Positions 1 through 12,300 of a DNA stretch of 64,000 bases are shown piece after piece (position 1 is the first letter of the stretch; every line of letters begins with the position of its first letter). This stretch comes from Microbotryum silenes-acaulis. Its lineage: Eukaryota > Basidiomycota > Microbotryomycetes > Microbotryales > Microbotryaceae. A model generated the notes under the pieces. The model was not told the DNA's origin, made no database searches, and was given only the letters and a program-made list of their open reading frames with translations. The translations under genes and the position numbers were made by a program. Location of the stretch: contig QPFY01000006.1 in NCBI GenBank assembly GCA_003665825.1, positions 1,054,001 to 1,118,000 on the forward strand, written 5' to 3'.

Positions 1-342
1 GAAAAGTGGGGGTGCGATTGCGATGGCGATGCTGGAGAGGGAGCGAATGAGTCCGGCTCGAGGCGCGAGTGGAAGCTGAAGCCGGTCGCTGCGAAGCGCG
101 GAGGAAGGCCGAGACTGGCGGAGAGGCGCTAAAGCTCCCTAAGGAGCCCTATTAAAGAGCCCTAATACCCATAATAAAGCGCCCTAAAGCCAGGCGAAGC
201 CCCTTGCCCCTTGCCTCGCCTTGCCGGCTGCGAAGCGTCCGAGCCCGGGCTTCAGACTCGGCTCCCCTCCTCCTCCGCTCTCCCTTCCTCCAGCCCATCC
301 CACCCGGCCTTCCTTGATTCATCGCCGTCCACTCGGTTCAAG
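1..342. other. 5' flank of NOC2, no gene seen
   Basis: No convincing coding region. Around positions 130-200 there is a short run of degenerate repeats built on a CCCTAA/CCCTAAAG-like unit, followed by a pyrimidine-rich stretch just before the NOC2 start codon. That stretch probably holds the NOC2 core promoter and 5' UTR (inference). The repeats resemble no element I recognise. Confidence 0.5.
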
Positions 343-2722
343 ATGGGCAAAGTCTCCAAAGGCAAACAGACGAAAGCGTTCCTCAAAAAAGGGCTCTTGT
401 CCGGCCAGATCAAGAAACGGCACGAGGTCAACGCGTTCAAACAAAAAGTGAAGGGGAGGCAGGTCAAGAGGAACAGGAGCGCTGACGATGTAAAGCCAGC
501 TGACGGGGACAACGACGACGGAGAGGACAGTTTGGATGAAGAGGCGGGTAAGCGAGCCAAGGATAGCGAGGATGAGGACGAGGATGAGATCGACGTCGAG
601 GACGTCTTGGGCGCCGATGGGTTACAGAACGATCATCAGGTCCGTCACAGCAGAATGCGATTTGGTGTCCTTGCCCAAACTGAAACCATTATTCCCCCCA
701 CAGAGCGGCGGCGACGACGACGACGATGATCTCGCGCTCGAGGACGACGACTTGTCCAATCTCGGCTCCGATTCCGACAACGAGACCGCTTCACGCTCGG
801 GCAAACGATCCCACGTCGCCGATCTCAAGGCTTTGGCCGAGAAGGACCCCGAATTTTTCAAGTACTTGCAGGAGAATGACGCTGAATTGCTCCAGTTCAA
901 CGAGGACGAGGATGAGCAGGACGACGATGACCAAGAGGAGCACGATGAGGACGACGACGACGACGACGACGAGGATGAGGAAGACACCAACAGTCGAGGC
1001 AAAAAAGTCGAAAAGGAGGAGAAGCCAGCACCCGTCTTGACGCACGAAGTTCTCAGGAAATGGCAGAAATCCATCCTGCAGGTTAGTGTTGTCAGCCCGA
1101 GGCGTCCGAACCCTGGACTGATCACGTTTCTCCCTCCTCAGACCCGCTCGATCCGCTCGCTCAAGAAACTCTTGCTCGCCTTCCGATGCGCCGCCACGAC
1201 CGGATCGCACCAGACCTCACTGCAAGGCGCACGCTGGGAGATCCAATCGCCCAAAGTGTTCCACAACCTCATCATCGCCTCGCTCAAATTCACCCCGGTG
1301 ACTCTATCCTCTGCCGTGCCGTACAAGGAAAAGGACGGCAAATACAAGCTCGCGACCAATACGAAAGCCTATGCGTTGGCCCAACGACTGATCAAGTCCT
1401 ATTTTGTTTCCTTGCAAGCCCTCTTGGGCAGCGTGTCGACTTCTTCGGGGATCCCTTCGGTTGCGGTGAACGAGTCGTCCAAGCTGGTGCCCTACATCGT
1501 AGGCAATCGCAAGATCGCTCGAGCATGGGTCAAGCTCTTGCTCTCGTTGTACGAATCCTCGGCCGACGAAGTGCGCGTCGCAGCTTTCCTCGGCCTTCGT
1601 AAACTTGCCATCGCTTCCGACCACAGTCTGCGTGAATCCGTTCTCAAAGGCGTCTACGCGACCTTTTTGAGCTCGTCAAAGACGACGAACGTGCATTCGT
1701 TGCCGAGTCTGAACCTGATGAAGAACGCGGCGAGTCAGTTGTTCTTGATCGAGGGGAAGCAGGAGCAGGAGTTGGTGTACCAGTTGACGTTTGGGTACGT
1801 GAGGATGTTGGCCATGTTGTTGAGGAAGGCCGTCAAGGAGGGGTCCAAGGTGGGCCGAACTCTCTCACCATTCTCGGAAAAAAAAGCTGTGCTAATCTAA
1901 CGCGTTTCGAGCCAGGACTCGTTCAAATCGGTCTACAACTGGCAGTTCGTACACGCCTTTGACTTTTGGTCGATCGTGCTCAGTTCAGCGTGCGACCTCG
2001 AACGCACGAGTTCCCAAACCCACGACTCGCCCTTACGCCAACTGTTGTACCCGTTGATCCAAGTCGGTCAAGGCGCGATCCGCCTCGTGCCTACCTCGCG
2101 TTACTTTCCCCTACGCTTCCACCTCATCCGATCCCTCCTGCGCATCGTCCAAAAAACGGGAGTCTACATCCCGCTCGCGACGAGCCTCTTCGAAGTCCTC
2201 GATTCCCCCGAGTTGGGAGGGACGTCCCCAACAGGTCTTGCGGCGAGGGCGTTGAAGCGGTCTACTCTGAAACCGTTGGATTTCGAGTTGTACCTCAAGG
2301 CGCCTTCGAAATACCCCAAGACGAGGGTGTACGCCGATGGGTTGGCGGATGAGGTCGTACATCTCTTAGGAGAGTACCTCACGGCGTGGTCGACCTCGAT
2401 CGCGTTCCCCGAATGGAGTCTACCTTGCATCGTCACGCTCAAGAGGCACGCTAAAAAGACGCGGCAAGCCAAATTAGGGACGTTGATCAAGGTCTTGGTC
2501 GACAAGACGGAGATGAATGCCAAGTGGATCGAAGCGGAGAGGGAAAAGATCGAGTTTGCGCCGATGCAGAGGGACAAGGTGGAGAGATTCTTGTTGGGGT
2601 TCGAGAAGGAGAAGACGCCTTTAGGGGGTTGGATGAGGTTGCAGAGGACGGTGAGGGAGAGGACGAGGGAGATGGTGGACCAAGCGGCGCGGGCCAAGGG
2701 GATTGAGGTGGAGGAGGAGTAG
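343..2722 (+). CDS. NOC2: Nucleolar complex protein 2 (ribosome assembly factor)
   Basis: Noc2 family protein, about 729 aa (yeast Noc2 is about 710). In yeast it pairs with Noc1 or Noc3 to move 60S pre-ribosomes from nucleolus to nucleoplasm. Exons by hand: 343-639, 704-1081, 1142-1849, 1916-2722; all introns are GT-AG, 60-66 nt, phase 0, and the third has a clear GCTAATCTAAC branch region. The N-terminus is very basic (MGKVSKGKQTKAFLKKG), then come two Asp/Glu-rich blocks (about residues 55-80 and 100-175), then the conserved helical Noc2 region (about 190-715) with segments such as EVLRKWQKSIL and the C-terminal PLGGWMRLQRTVRER. The start is the first ATG giving the family's lysine-rich N-terminus. 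Confidence in family is high; exon borders are consistent in phase. Confidence 0.93.
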
Positions 2723-3200
2723 ATTCCTTGTGGCGGCCTCTCTTTAGGGTATCTGTAATTGTCAAGCATGTTTTTGATTGCATCATCGATCACTATCCTG
2801 ACTCGCGGAGAGCATGGACCGTCTCGCCTGGTCCAAGTTTTCACGTCGTCGAGACACGGCTCGGGCCGAAAGAGTCTGGTGGTCGGGATCGAGTCTCAGG
2901 TTAGCTGCCCGACAAGGTGGGGATGGGCGGAGTTGTACATGCTCACTCTTTGATGCTGCGGAGGCTAGGACGTGATTCGAGGCTTGCGGTGTAGATTGCC
3001 GAATGGACTTGTGTCGAGACGGTGTGCCACGTCGGTCGGTCGACGGGAAGCCGAGTTGGGACGTGGCCGGGCCCGAATTGAGGGCATTCCGAGGTAGTAC
3101 ATGTTGAAGATGGATCCTTGTCGATCGCCGCTCGGCGGTTGTGGTAGTCCAGTTCGGATGCCCGACACCTACACGCTACACGCCACCACGACTCGCTCGC
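2723..3200. other. Intergenic, convergent 3' ends
   Basis: About 480 nt between the NOC2 stop and the stop of the minus-strand small protein. It presumably holds both 3' UTRs. No coding or RNA gene is apparent. Confidence 0.5.
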
Positions 3201-3506
3201 TCAGCGCAACGCCTCGCCGATGCTCTCGACCCTCCTCTCTAGCTGCTCGATCGCCTGCCCCAGCTCCTGCACCTGCTCCGAATCCAGCTTGTGCAAGACG
3301 CGCCGACTGTCGAGCAGGAACGACTCCGCTACGCTGACGGCGAGAGCGGAGGGGTCTCGGGACGGAGGCGACGGAGGGGACGGAGGCGGACTGTGCGCGG
3401 TGTCGGTGTCGGTGTCGAGGGAGGGGAGTAGGCTCGGCTTGGACGACAGGTGGTGCAGATCTGAGAGGAGGGAGGGGAGCGTAAGAGGGGTGGTGGAGGT
3501 GGTCAT
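3201..3506 (-). CDS. Small protein with C-terminal coiled coil, unknown function
   Basis: A 101-residue single-exon reading frame starting at ATG 3504-3506. I do not recognise the family. The N-terminal half is Ser/Pro/Thr-rich and low in complexity; the C-terminal 40 residues form a probable amphipathic helix (LDSEQVQELGQAIEQLERR) typical of small complex subunits. It is divergent from ARPC5 across about 350 nt, so the two could share a promoter region. The helix has a regular hydrophobic pattern, which favours a real gene over a chance frame. It could be a subunit of a small coiled-coil complex such as BLOC-1 or DASH, but nothing seen proves that. Confidence 0.5.
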   Translation of the reverse strand: MTTSTTPLTLPSLLSDLHHLSSKPSLLPSLDTDTDTAHSPPPSPPSPPSRDPSALAVSVAESFLLDSRRVLHKLDSEQVQELGQAIEQLERRVESIGEALR

Positions 3507-3857
3507 GCTTGCGTGTGATGGCGTGTGATGGCGTGTGCTGGCGTGGCAAGTCGGTAGGAGAGAGTGAGGGGAGAGCGAGGGGAGAGCGAGGGCGTGTCGA
3601 GGGGAGAGCGTGAACAGGGAGGAAGAGAACAGAGAGAAAGAGAACAGGGAGGAAGAGCGCGGGTCGAGCGCTCGCACGTCGTCGTCATTCTGGCCGAGCG
3701 CGCGCCTCTCCAGGCCTCTCCAGGCAGCTCCGCGCGTGTGAATCTGATCAAACCCGGCGTCCTCTGCACAGCACGCAGCTCAGGCGCGCCTCTTCTCACT
3801 TCTCCACCTCTCCTCTCTCTCTAACCCACCACCTCAGACTACATCACACACCCCACC
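3507..3857. promoter_or_regulatory. Divergent promoter with short direct repeats
   Basis: Intergenic space between the minus-strand small protein and ARPC5. It contains an imperfect 10-nt repeat of GCGTGTGATG type (about 3511-3543), purine-rich GAGCGAGGGGA repeats (about 3565-3610), and a 16-nt direct repeat GAACAGGGAGGAAGAG at 3612-3627 and 3642-3657. A long C/T-rich stretch precedes the ARPC5 start codon, as is common in fungal promoters. Function is inferred from position only. Confidence 0.5.
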
Positions 3858-4201
3858 ATGAGCTCCTCCCTCGATAATTTCCGCCGCCTCGACGTGGACC
3901 AATGCGACCCGGACCGAGTGCTCGAGCACGAACTGTACACACCCGACCCACGACCGGTCCCACAAGTCCTCAGCGATACACAGAGCAAGGCGAGCAATAC
4001 GAGGGCCTATCTGCAACGCGGGGACGTGGTTACCGCGTTGCATGAGGTGCTGGACCAGGCGCCTTACGGGGAAGGGGTGGAGCAGGCCAAGGTGAGTTGG
4101 GCGCAGGGTGGTAGATTGTTTTGGGGAGGTGTGTATCGCATATGCAGATGCTCGTGCTCGTGCTTAGATTGTTTTGGGGAGGTGTGTATCGCATATGCAG
4201 A

Positions 4202-4237
<36 letters not shown>

Positions 4238-4756
4238 ATGGCTGCTACCACGCGCTCTTGCCCGCTCTCACGTCCGCACCCCCACACAGCCCCACCCAGT
4301 CAGACGGGGGCGCTCACCGCTCTTCCAAAGCTGACGTGCAATCTCTTCCACTCTTTCAGGCCATCGCATTACAATCCGTACTCTCGATCCTCACCTCGAC
4401 CCGCTCGACCGACATCCCTCCACTGATCCAAGCCCTCGACCCGAACGAGAAGGTGAGCTTCGTACCTTGATGCGAGCCCGTCGACTTGAAAAGCTGCTTC
4501 ACGCTTCCTGGTTCTCATTGTGAATCCTACAGGTCACGTTGATGAAGTACCTCTACAAGGCGATGGAGAACTTGGGCGAGACCAGTGGGAACGTCGTATT
4601 GGGCTGGCACGAAAAGGTACGAAACCGGCACAGTTGGCACCTGTTGGCAATACGGGACTGACGTTGCTCTGGTTGGATCTCTTTACGATACAGCTCGTTG
4701 AAGTCGCGGGAACGGGGTGTATCGTCAGGGTCATGACCGATCGGAGAAGGGTTTGA
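3858..4756 (+). CDS. ARPC5: Arp2/3 complex subunit 5 (p16-Arc)
   Basis: Subunit of the Arp2/3 complex, which nucleates branched actin filaments at endocytic patches. Exons: 3858-4091, 4360-4452, 4533-4616, 4694-4756; phase 0 throughout, product 157 aa, close to the roughly 150 aa of human ARPC5. The N-terminal segment carries FRRLDVDQCDPD, the middle has GDVVTALHEVLDQAPYG, and the last exons encode LMKYLYKAMENLGE and GWHEK, then the conserved ending VEVAGTGCIVRVMTDRRRV. Intron 1 (268 nt) is unusually long for this window because of a tandem duplication and a hexanucleotide repeat, listed separately. Family assignment is firm. Confidence 0.93.
4112..4240 (+). repeat. 53-nt tandem duplication plus GCTCGT hexamer repeat in ARPC5 intron 1
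   Basis: A unit beginning TAGATTGTTTTGGGGAGGTG at 4112 recurs at 4165 (period 53 nt, essentially exact). It is followed by about five to six GCTCGT/CTCGTG hexamers to about 4236. The whole array lies inside intron 1 and does not touch the splice sites. Confidence 0.9.
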
Positions 4757-5520
4757 GCTTTTTTTTTGGCTGTTTTCGGCTTGGATGGGGAATCACAATG
4801 AGGACTACTTGACGTCATGTATAACTTTACGTTGTTGATGGCTGGGCCGTCGAGACGGAGAAAAGATTTGAGTAACTAGTGCGCTCGTTTGATGCTCATC
4901 AACAACGCGACCCGACGTCCGTCTCTGCTAGCCATAGCGCGGTCAGGGAGTGCTATTACCGGAGAGACATTACCAACTCAACATGAGCACGCCCCTCCAA
5001 TGAGTAAGCAGGACCACCCCACATCGTACGCTGAACAGCCTGAGAACCCACACCGCTGCCGAGCTTGCTTCCGGTTCAACCCCGGAGAGCACGCGCGTCA
5101 CCATTCACCAACCGTCGTCTGTCGTCGTCGGACACGCGGCGCGCGGGGCGGCCATGACCGAATGATCTCGGTTGATCTTCCAGTGGTCGCTCCTGCAGAG
5201 TAGTGTGCGTGGGGTGTGCTCACTTTTTAGTGCTCAGTTCGAATCGAGCTCGACCTGGATGCCCGTCTGCCCTTGATCCCTCACGCTCATCCCGTCAGCC
5301 TCCGCCGTTCGCATCTTCGCCTCTCCGAGTCGATCGGCGGCAGTCTTGTCCCCCGTGCTGAAGGAGCTTCTTCAGTCTCGAGTCCATTCAAGGTCGATCT
5401 TGTGATTCGGTCGCGTCTCGTCTCGGAGCACGACCGGGTTCACTTCGCTCTTCGAGGCAGTGGATCATCACCAGGCTGCATCGACCATCCTCCTGTGGAT
5501 CTGACTACTACAGCTGGGCG
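4757..5520. other. Intergenic, upstream of SLC49-like carrier
   Basis: About 760 nt. Short open frames occur on the plus strand (4889-5203, 5273-5524) but show low-complexity or random composition and no family features. It is best read as the ARPC5 3' end plus the carrier promoter. Confidence 0.5.
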
Positions 5521-7851
5521 ATGAGCTCGACAGCACCCGGCTTGGCAGGCACGATTGCTGCGAACTCCACGACCACGTCAACTCGGGAGGCCCCTGCGCA
5601 CGGGGCTCCACCAACGGCTCTCCCTCTCGAGCGGGCAGTGAACCCACGCTCTCCTACCGAACCGACTGCATCACCTTCCTCAGCGACAGGGACACCCCCA
5701 TCCCCTGTCTCACCCGTCTCTATCCCGATAGACAACCTCACCGAGGATGAGACCAAGGCTGAAGTGCAAGTGTTCTCGGCGTTGTCGTTGGTCGGCTATA
5801 GGGTTTATCGCCAGCGGTGGTATGGTCTGGTCGCGTTGACGTTGATCAATATCGTTTGTGCGAGTGAGTTTCAGGCAGCCAGCTCCTCGTTGAGTCGAGA
5901 AAGGAGACGAATGGCGTGGTTTAGGGGGTCAGAATCGCTGATCGTCGGATTTTCACAGTCAATTGGACCTTGTTCACATCGAGTAAGCACTGGCCGAGAC
6001 GAGAGGGGAAAACGCTTGACTATGGTCTGACACGAAAATTTGCCCCTCAGTTTCAATCGACACGGCCGCGCACTTTGCCGTCAGTACGACCAAGGTCAAT
6101 TGGTTATCGAACATCGTTTGTGGAGCAGTAAGTAAAGTATCTTCATCGCTATCGCGCACCGAGATTGGGAGAACTGAACATCTCGCTGCCCACAGTACGT
6201 CTTCGCTGCTCCTTGCGTTCCCTGGCTTACGATGCGCTATTCGATTCGCGGCGTCACCTTGATTGCCGCAGCTCTTATGCTTCTTGGTGGTTGGTACGTC
6301 CTCACTCCTCTAATCATCATTCGGGCATCACACTGAACCTCTGTCTTACCAACCACAGGCTCCGCTACGCCGCAACCGCTTCGACGCTCTCCCCAGACGG
6401 AGCGTATACCCTGCTCTTCATTGGCTCGTTCCTCATCGGCGTAGCGCAATGTTTCGTCCAAGTGATCCCTCCGGCTTTCTCAGAGACTTGGTTCGGTCTG
6501 AACGCGAGGACGACCGTGACGATGATCCTGTGAGTGGGCGTTGATAACATTCCGTTCTGGGGAACCAATCCCTCGCCCTAATGAATAAATCTTCGCACTC
6601 GCCGTAGAGCCGTTTCAAACCCATTCGGAGGAGCCATCGCCTCCCTCCTCGCTCCAGGCGTCGTCACGAACCCATCACACCTCCCTCTCCTCTGCCTCAT
6701 CGCAGCCATCATCGTCACCGTTTGCGCACCGTTGGCGTTCCTCGTTCGAGCTCGACCACCTACGCCACCTACGAAGAGCGCGGAAGGGAGGTTGATGTCG
6801 ACTGCGGAGGTGTGGAGAGGGGTCAGGGCGTTGTTCGGCAAGGGGGACCAAGAGGGGAGGTGTATGACGAGGAGGGAGAGGTGCGATTTCGCTATCATTA
6901 GTATTGTGAGTCTTCAGTGTGTTAGTATCCAACATCAAGAGTGACGACTAACCAGATTCATGCGACCTCTGCGACAGATCTTCACCGTCATCTTGGCCTT
7001 CTTCGACGCATTTCTCATCCTCATCAACCAGATCTTTGAACCTTATGGCTACTCGTCCGATCAGGCGGGCTTCATTGGCGCGGCCGTCATCTTTTCGGGT
7101 ATCTTGGCGGCGGGGGTTTCGGCTCCTTTGCTCGAGTAAGCTTTGCTCATCTCTCGTCGTGTTGAGCACACCTCACCCTCTCTGACTCTCACTCTTGCGC
7201 CACAGTCGCTACTTTCACTTCCGTCTCGCCCTAACCGCCCAATTCCTCGTGCCTATAATCGGCCTCTCCTTCCTTTTGCTAATCTGGATCATAGAGCCGT
7301 CCAACCTGGCCCCAATCTTTGTCATCACCATCCTCATGGGCTGTAGTTCTTTCACGATGTTGCCGATCGGCTTGGAGATGGCAGCAGAAATTGGGTACCC
7401 AAATATGGGGATCGAGATCACTTCGGCGGTGCTGTATTGGTTAGGAAATGGTGAGTTCTGGAGATATGGGGGTATTGAGGCTTTGAAGGAGCAGTGAGAC
7501 TAACGACATGGACTCTTCTGCTGGATCAAGGTGCTTCCGTCGTAGCTTCGGTAGCGATGAACGCCCTCACCTCTGGTCCGAACGCCAGTCCTCCCAACAA
7601 CATGCGCAGGGTACGCCCAAAACACACCACCCAATGCGATCCCTATGAAGTCCGAGCTAACACCCCTCCCCTTCCTCTACGACCCAAAGGCCATCGTCTT
7701 CGAAGGCATCGCCGTCTTCGTCACCTCTTTCCTCATATTATTCATCAAGGGGGACCAGACGAGAAGATTGGAGGATGTGAGAGCGCTCGAGGAGATGGAG
7801 GAGAGGAAAGGGTGGGTCGCGTTGGGGAAGGGGTTTGGGAGGGACGAGTAG
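5521..7851 (+). CDS. MFS carrier of the SLC49/FLVCR-like family
   Basis: A 551-aa membrane carrier with ten exons: 5521-5863, 5959-5982, 6051-6127, 6196-6293, 6359-6529, 6608-6905, 6978-7135, 7206-7450, 7531-7610, 7690-7851. Every junction keeps phase; exon 2 is only 24 nt. A Ser/Thr/Pro-rich cytosolic tail of about 95 residues precedes VYRQRWYGLVALTLIN, the start of the first of about 12 membrane spans. TTKVNWLSNIVCGAYVF, QVIPPAFSETWFG and NPFGGAIASLLAP match the FLVCR/DIRC2 branch. Human relatives export haem or carry choline and ethanolamine; which substrate applies here cannot be seen from sequence. The central cytosolic loop (about residues 275-315) is short and basic. Confidence 0.82.
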
Positions 7852-9387
7852 GGGGCATGATGGAGGGGGTATTGGGCGTTTTCCTTGATTTTTTGAGCTC
7901 CGTTGAAAGGACTTCTCGGTGATTGGTTTTTGCTCGATGTTTTATTTACTCTTCACTATCACTTATCGGAGATTACCCAACTCCAAGGTCGTCGTGCTTC
8001 CAACCCCAGGTGCAACAATCGCTGAAAAAATGCGCAGCCGGGGCCAGTGAACTCCCCGAAGAACCCTATCACCCAAGAGGCATTCGGCACTGAGTCAACT
8101 AAGACATTTTTATTCCTCCACGACTACACCCAAACTGAGGCTCCAAAATAGTCTTCACCCGCCAACCGACCTGACCGAACGTCCCATCCCCACTGATGCG
8201 CCGACAACAAAAGACGGGATGGATCAATGACCCTGTTCCGAAGTGTGTACAAGCTCGAGCTGTAATGTGAGTTGGGAGAGGATGAAGGAATGCCAACTCC
8301 GACCGCCGCTTAAACTTGTGCAAACTCAGATCACGTGCGGGCCACAGATCGATCTCATGCGACGGTGTCGGCAGCGCTCGATTTTGGACGGGACAGTATC
8401 AAACCCCGGACACAGGACCTGCTCAGCTCGATGAGGGAGCTGGGCGATACATAATGGGTTTTTAGAGGTTCAAATATCAAATGTAGTAAACGACGCAGTC
8501 CTTGAAGTGCGTGTGCGGATGTGTAAACTCGTCTTGCTTAGTCAGCAGAATCAGCCACTGCCGACGCGGTGTCTTGGACGCCTGCTGGTGCCTTGCTTGG
8601 GCATCGGCTCGTTCGCAGCCTCCACGTGAACCACAAGTATGCCTCAGTACTCTGCATCCACGATTGTCTCGGTGTGATCATCTAACTATCAGGATTATTT
8701 CATCTGTTGCTCTGCAGGGCAACACAAAGATAAGGCACCTTCATCCAGTGGCTCGCACGAACTTTCAATTGCAAGTCGTTGGCGTGCGCTGGGCGGGATC
8801 AAAATCGGGTCCGCGAGTCGCGTAACCCGCGTAACCCGCTGGAGCAAGTAGGTGGTAACCTGGACCGACAACGTGGACGTCAGCGACTTGAAATGGGTAT
8901 TCGCGGCTTTCGTGGTTGGTGTACCCCTGTGAGTCCGGCATCGGCTGTCCAGAGTCGCCAGCCTGCCCGGTGAGAATGTGGGGGGGGGTCTCGGTCGCGC
9001 ACGTGCGATGTCCCTCTCCCCCACACGGGCCTGTCGGCTGCGGCTAACAGCCACTGCAATGAGTCCTATCGACAGAAAACCACCCAAGCTCAGCCTTCCC
9101 TCCACCAACACCAACATCGCAAGCCTCTCAAAGCTTCACATCTCTTACCTCCCCTCGAAACACCCACTACATGGATCCCTACCCTATCACTGCTTGGCGG
9201 CAGTACTAGTAGCACGGGCCCAACTTCGACGGATCTCGAACGGACTTCCCACGGGTTCTCGGTGTGCAAGCGCCTCAGGTCAAGGTTTTGGTTGGTAGGG
9301 GCTTTTTGGGTGTGCAAAGGGAATTATTATAGAGGGAAGAAGAAGAACGATGGGACGAGGGAGGCAGAGACGTGCGAGGTCAGGTTG
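7852..9387. other. 1.5-kb intergenic region
   Basis: No gene could be supported. Short frames exist on both strands (for example minus 8695-9117 and plus 8978-9298) but lack recognisable domains. The last 400 nt are open in one plus-strand frame without an in-frame ATG and could hold 5' UTR or an unrecognised first exon of the phospholipase gene. Confidence 0.45.
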
Positions 9388-12300
9388 ATGGAGGAAGGTC
9401 GTGGAAGCGAAGAACGAGAGGCGAGCTTGTCGTTCGAGGAGAAAGGGGGCTCGCTGCCTGCAGAGAAAGGCGGTAAGTTGACCGGCGCAAAGTTACTATG
9501 AGACCGTAGCTCAGTACCGTTTCCTATTGAGGGAATGGGTTACAGTCCGTCGAACTTTGCGCGAGATCATCTGGTAGTAAAGAATCCCGCCGCCACTGAC
9601 CAGATCTCCTGTGTCCTCTCAGCTCTTACAAAATCTAGAAAAACTTCGCATGGAGCCAAACGAATGCTCCAATCCGACATTGAGCAAGACCCTTCCCTCT
9701 CGCCTCATATGAACGAAACGGCCCATCTTCGAAGGGACAACTCTTTGTCGGCCGAGGAGATGGCTTTTCTGACCGAGCGCAAGAGGAAGATTGCACAGAG
9801 TCAGGGCTTGGTCGAGCTTTTGGGATTGGAGGAAGGGGAAGAGATCGATGAACGAGACGTCCCAATAGTGAGTCGCTCCGCACTGGAGCATTGATGGCAA
9901 ACTGTGGAGTTGACGAGCCTTGAAAACTATCAGATCGGGCTAGGAGGGTCGGGAGGCGGAATGCGTGCCAACCTCGGCTTCCTGTCAACGATCCTCGCCT
10001 TTCAAGAACTCGATCTATGGCCGTTGTTGACCTACACGGCGGGGGTATCCGGGTCCTGTTGGGCTCTGGCGAGTTTATATACCCTACCGATCGCACGTCC
10101 GCTCACGCCACCACTCAACGCCGCCGCGGTGATTGAGCACTTTATGTCCGTCTCAGGGGATCACCCTCTGAGTACAAAATCGGTCAACCGAGTCAGGGAG
10201 GCAGACGGAGGGTACCAATCGCTTGTCGGACCTTTGATTTCGAAGTCCAAGAACGGTCAAAAGATCTGTAGTGAGTACAGACCACTGACCCTCACTTGAG
10301 TAAATACCGACACTGACGAGGATCGCTACACTGCGGGGCTTGACAGTGATTGATCTGTACTCGACACTGGTCTCATCGTACTTCTGGATGATGCCCAGAA
10401 AAGATGGGAAGGATCAGGTTGATCCGTATGTACCCCTGCGCCGGCTCGTGAGGTCCAGAGAGGGTCATTTCACTGACTGTTCCGAACCCCCCCCTGATCG
10501 TCAGCGCCTCGATGAAATGGTCGCGCGCGTACGATAATGCGGGCCTGGCTCACGGGTGCGAGCCCTTCCCTATCGTCAGTCACGCAAATGTAGGCTTCCA
10601 TCTGGAACGCTGCTTGATGGCTTAAGAATGGGCCGTCCCGGAACAGCTCACCGCCTGCAGACACGAACGGCCGTGGCGGTCATGGAAGGATCCGAACGTG
10701 TCGCCCCATACGATTGACGAAGAGATGTAAGCTCCCTTGGGCGCGCCGAGGAAATTGCAGAAAGCTGATCAGTGCGTCCACTCATGCACAGCGCGGAACA
10801 CGAGAAACGCGATGCGTGGTGGCAATGGTTCGAGATGAACCCCATCGTGGTTGGATGCGATGAGCTGCAAGGATGGGTACCGACGTGGAGTGAGTCAACC
10901 GTCTTGAATAACGTTATATCATAGACAATATCTCACTCATTCCGACCTTCAACACTGTACAGGCTTTGGGCGCAAGTGAGTATGATATGCATGTATCTGA
11001 TAGGGGTTCAACTTAAGCCAGAGACCGAATCCACCTCCCCAACGACAGATTTGAGAAAGGCTCGTCGGTGCAGAACCTACCTGAACATTCGCTGGCACTC
11101 CTGCTCGGATCGGCGACTGCAGCGCCTGCTGCGCCCCTGTCAAGTTTTCTCGAGATGCTGTGGACCAAGCTGTCACGGAACGTATTTGGTTCGGCGTTGA
11201 GACGTGAATATCTCGTGCAGCAGAATTATTGATTGTCATTGCTGATCATAATACCGCTACAGATACACTAATGTCCCTCTCACGCCGAATGGGCGACTCA
11301 ACGATGGACAAACTCGACAACATCAACCCCATTCACGCGAGCAACGAAGCTAATCCATTCTTCGACGCTCCTAAACGCCCCGGCCGAGGGAATGGGTTCG
11401 AACATTCTCCGCGGCTTCATCTCGTCGATAGTGGGATGAGCAATAACTGCCCGACGCATGTATTCTTGCATCCTGTAAGGGATGTAGATCTCATCATCCT
11501 GTCAGTGTGCATGAACCTCCACATCATGAAAGCTATGATTAGCAATCAATTATAACGAGTTCGGCTGCAGGACTACGCAGGCCAGGAGACAGTCCGCTGA
11601 CTGATCATCCACACTCGGGTCTTCAGATTTGACGCCTCTTCAGACGTCCAGAAAGGCTCCGCACTGGCACGGATCAACGAATATGGAGCAACAAAGGGGC
11701 TCGGATTCACACCGCGGCAAAGACTGCCCCCCCTAACGCCACCGAAGATGGACAAGGCGGGCAAGGTCTTGCCGCTCAGTGTCGATGAAATCCGATCCAA
11801 GTTTGAAGGGAGATAGTGAGCGTTTGCCACTCAGGCCTCGGAACCTAGAATGATGGAAGTTGAAGCTGAAGTTCATTCCGTGTAGTGCTCAAATCTTGGA
11901 CGGCAAAGCTTTGCATGTCGTCGAAGGTGCGCAGTCGTCCCTTTTCCACCTTAATCGCAATCCAATCACTAAATTCCTCACTCCGAATTTTAGGCAGAGA
12001 AGGCGTCACCTACAACGAGAAGCATCAACCGCAAGCGTGGCGAGACGTGACACTCGTCTACATCCCTTTGTTGCCCAATGTGTGCAACCCTGAGTACGAC
12101 CCCTCGACCGCACCATTTTCAAGCTCGTACAATCTCATTTGGACTGCGAACAACATGCTGGACATCGTCAAGACGGCGACGCAGAACGTAAGCTGTACCC
12201 GAGTATGCCACAACATTGATATTGTTCTGACTCGCGCCCTTATTCGACAGATCCGAGACGGCAAGGTGATCCTGACCCAAGCGATCTCGGAGGTGTACGC

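Noticed and set aside
130..200. CCCTAA-like repeats at the window start, suggestive of a telomere
   Set aside because: The units are irregular and few, and a normal housekeeping gene begins 150 nt later.
5215..5260. GTTCGAATC-like T-loop sequence suggesting a tRNA
   Set aside because: No matching A box or acceptor stem could be laid out around it. Other similar B-box-like strings fall in coding exons.
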